A DNA stretch of 64,000 nucleotides, from the NCBI GenBank assembly GCA_963741305.1, contig CAVUHL010000003.1, forward strand, positions 1,550,001 through 1,614,000, in the 5' to 3' direction. Numbering within the stretch: the stretch's first letter is position 1; the number at the start of each line of letters is the position of its first letter. The DNA comes from DATMER01 sp963741305. Its GTDB lineage: Bacteria > Acidobacteriota > Thermoanaerobaculia > Multivoradales > UBA5704. The position numbers were made by a program, and so were the translations under genes. Under the pieces are notes generated by a model. The model did not search any database, had not been told where the DNA came from, and was given only the letters and a program-made list of their open reading frames with translations. This document shows positions 62,865 through 64,000 of the stretch, piece by piece.

Positions 62865-64000
62865 GAGGTACCCTCAAAAAGTGTGGAAATGAGTTGAAGG
62901 CGGCGTAACCTTCCGGTCGACGAAGACCGCCGGTGAATCCGGCCAGGAAGGAGACGCCGCCATGGCAGAGAAGAGCACCAAGGAGCGCTTTGGGTCAAGG
63001 ACGATCTGGGAGAGTCTGGAAGCGATGGCCCGCGAGCGGATACAGGAGTTCGTTCAGTCCCTCCTCGAGGAGGAAGTCACGGCCTTGGTGGGTCGGCGCA
63101 AGAGCGAGCGCCGAGAGGCTGTGGACGCGCCGGCTGTGTACCGCAATGGCCACGGCAAGTCGCGCAAGCTGGCGATGATGGGTGGCACGATCGAGGTGAG
63201 TCGGCCGCGAGTGCGCGGCCTGGAAGAACGGTTCGAGAGCCGTATTCTGCCGCTGTTTCGGCGACGTACCCAGGAGGTGGGTGAGCTTTTGCCTCAGCTT
63301 TACCTTCACGGTCTCTCCCAGGGGGATTTCGAGTTGGCTCTGCGGGGCCTGCTGGGTGATGGAGCCCCGCTGTCGCCGAGCTCGATCGAGCGGTTGCGCG
63401 GCAAGTGGGTGGCCGAGTTCGACGCCTGGAGCCGCCGCAGCTTGCGCGGCATCGAGCCGGTGTACCTGTGGGCCGACGGGATCTACGTCAAAGCCGGGCT
63501 GGAGAAGGACAAGGCGGCCCTGCTGGTGATCGTGGCGGGCCTGCGCGACGGTCGCAAGGTGGTCCTGGCGGTGGAGAGCGGGTACCGGGAGTCGGCCGAA
63601 GCCTGGAGCCGCCTACTGCGGGATCTGAGGTCGCGCGGAATGAGCGTGCCGCGGCTGGTGATCGCCGATGGCCACCTGGGAATTTGGGCGGCTCTGTCGC
63701 AGGTCTTGCCTGAGGTTGCTGAACAGCGGTGCTGGAACCACAAGATTGTCAATGTCCTGGACGCGTTGCCGAAGAAGTTGCAAACCGAGGCTCGAGAGTT
63801 GCTATGCCGGATCCCGTACGCAGCGACACGGCGCGAAGCCGAGAGTCTGCGGGCAGAGTTTCGTTCGCGCTATGGCCAGCAGCAGCCCAAGGCTGTGGAG
63901 ACTCTGGAGCGTGACTGGGAGCGCCTGGTAGCCTTCTATGCTTTCCCGAAAGAGCACTGGAAGCACCTGCGCACGACCAATCCCGTGGAATCGCCCTTCG
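62865..64000 (+). mobile_element. IS256-family insertion sequence, second copy (right end outside window)
   Basis: The element begins with the same inverted repeat (GAGGTACCC...) and its sequence matches the copy at 52011-53388 throughout the visible 1136 bp. Its left flank is CCCTTCGC; the same 8 bp should follow the right end if the insertion was clean. Confidence 0.95.
62962..64000 (+). CDS. IS256-family transposase, second copy, truncated by the window edge
   Basis: The frame has the same N-terminal sequence and D/D motifs as the transposase at 52108-53358 and is open to the last base of the window. The window ends near the catalytic Glu. Confidence 0.95.
   Translation, partial: MAEKSTKERFGSRTIWESLEAMARERIQEFVQSLLEEEVTALVGRRKSERREAVDAPAVYRNGHGKSRKLAMMGGTIEVSRPRVRGLEERFESRILPLFRRRTQEVGELLPQLYLHGLSQGDFELALRGLLGDGAPLSPSSIERLRGKWVAEFDAWSRRSLRGIEPVYLWADGIYVKAGLEKDKAALLVIVAGLRDGRKVVLAVESGYRESAEAWSRLLRDLRSRGMSVPRLVIADGHLGIWAALSQVLPEVAEQRCWNHKIVNVLDALPKKLQTEARELLCRIPYAATRREAESLRAEFRSRYGQQQPKAVETLERDWERLVAFYAFPKEHWKHLRTTNPVESPF

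Overview
This is a 64-kb piece of a GC-rich bacterial chromosome. Several traits fit a soil Acidobacteriota, perhaps Thermoanaerobaculia-like: very high GC, a Ser/Thr kinase fused to TPRs, TPR and zinc-finger regulators, multihaem cytochromes with TPRs, and many apparently leaderless -10/start arrangements. This taxonomic placement is an inference. No rRNA, tRNA or CRISPR array was seen.

The left two thirds (1-33 kb) are mostly chromosomal. At the left edge an NRPS gene with a degenerate adenylation domain (minus strand, running off the window) is divergent from a FOXRED2-like flavoprotein. Next come a Ser/Thr kinase-TPR sensor, a hybrid histidine kinase, a GT-C glycosyltransferase pair, a hotdog thioesterase, an M14 carboxypeptidase, L-serine dehydratase (sdaA), ferritin, a bacterial NLR-like NACHT-LRR protein, and a tightly overlapping five-gene envelope or secondary-metabolite operon (PLP decarboxylase, epimerase, methyltransferase, 2OG-Fe(II) oxygenase-like protein, GT-C transferase). 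An S41 peptidase, a seven-haem cytochrome with TPRs, PBP1A and uvrB follow.

From 33 kb rightward the window becomes accessory. A 2.3-kb insert (beta-propeller glycosidase-like protein plus a methyltransferase) lies between two copies of the uvrB 3' end. A 55-codon gene for a lanthipeptide-like RiPP precursor, too short for routine gene calling, lies next to a degenerate 21-bp tandem array. An AraC regulator is divergent from an aldo/keto reductase, with a clear direct-repeat operator candidate. A 3.85-kb cassette of three translationally coupled genes lies between 158-bp duplicated MFS 3' ends. It encodes a 59-aa protein, an FAD-Rossmann protein fused to two deoxyribosyltransferase/TIR-like segments, and a TPR sensor-like protein. 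It is the best candidate here for an undescribed conflict or defence system.

The last 19 kb is rich in duplication and decay. It holds secreted metalloproteases, a zinc-finger/TPR regulator next to a small secreted-peptide gene present in one intact and two decayed copies, an orphan RHH antitoxin, a duplicated membrane-protein gene (one copy carrying an in-frame stop), and a ~100-bp dispersed repeat. Two matching IS256-family elements are present. One splits a DUF6119/TIGR04141-type gene and has a perfect 8-bp target duplication. The other splits a SnoaL/SgcJ-like gene and runs off the right edge.

Four intergenic arrays with a common 21-bp period but largely different consensus sequences (18.3, 36.2, 45.3 and 48.3 kb) sit at gene 3' ends. 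They are a recurring structure that the gene annotation does not explain.
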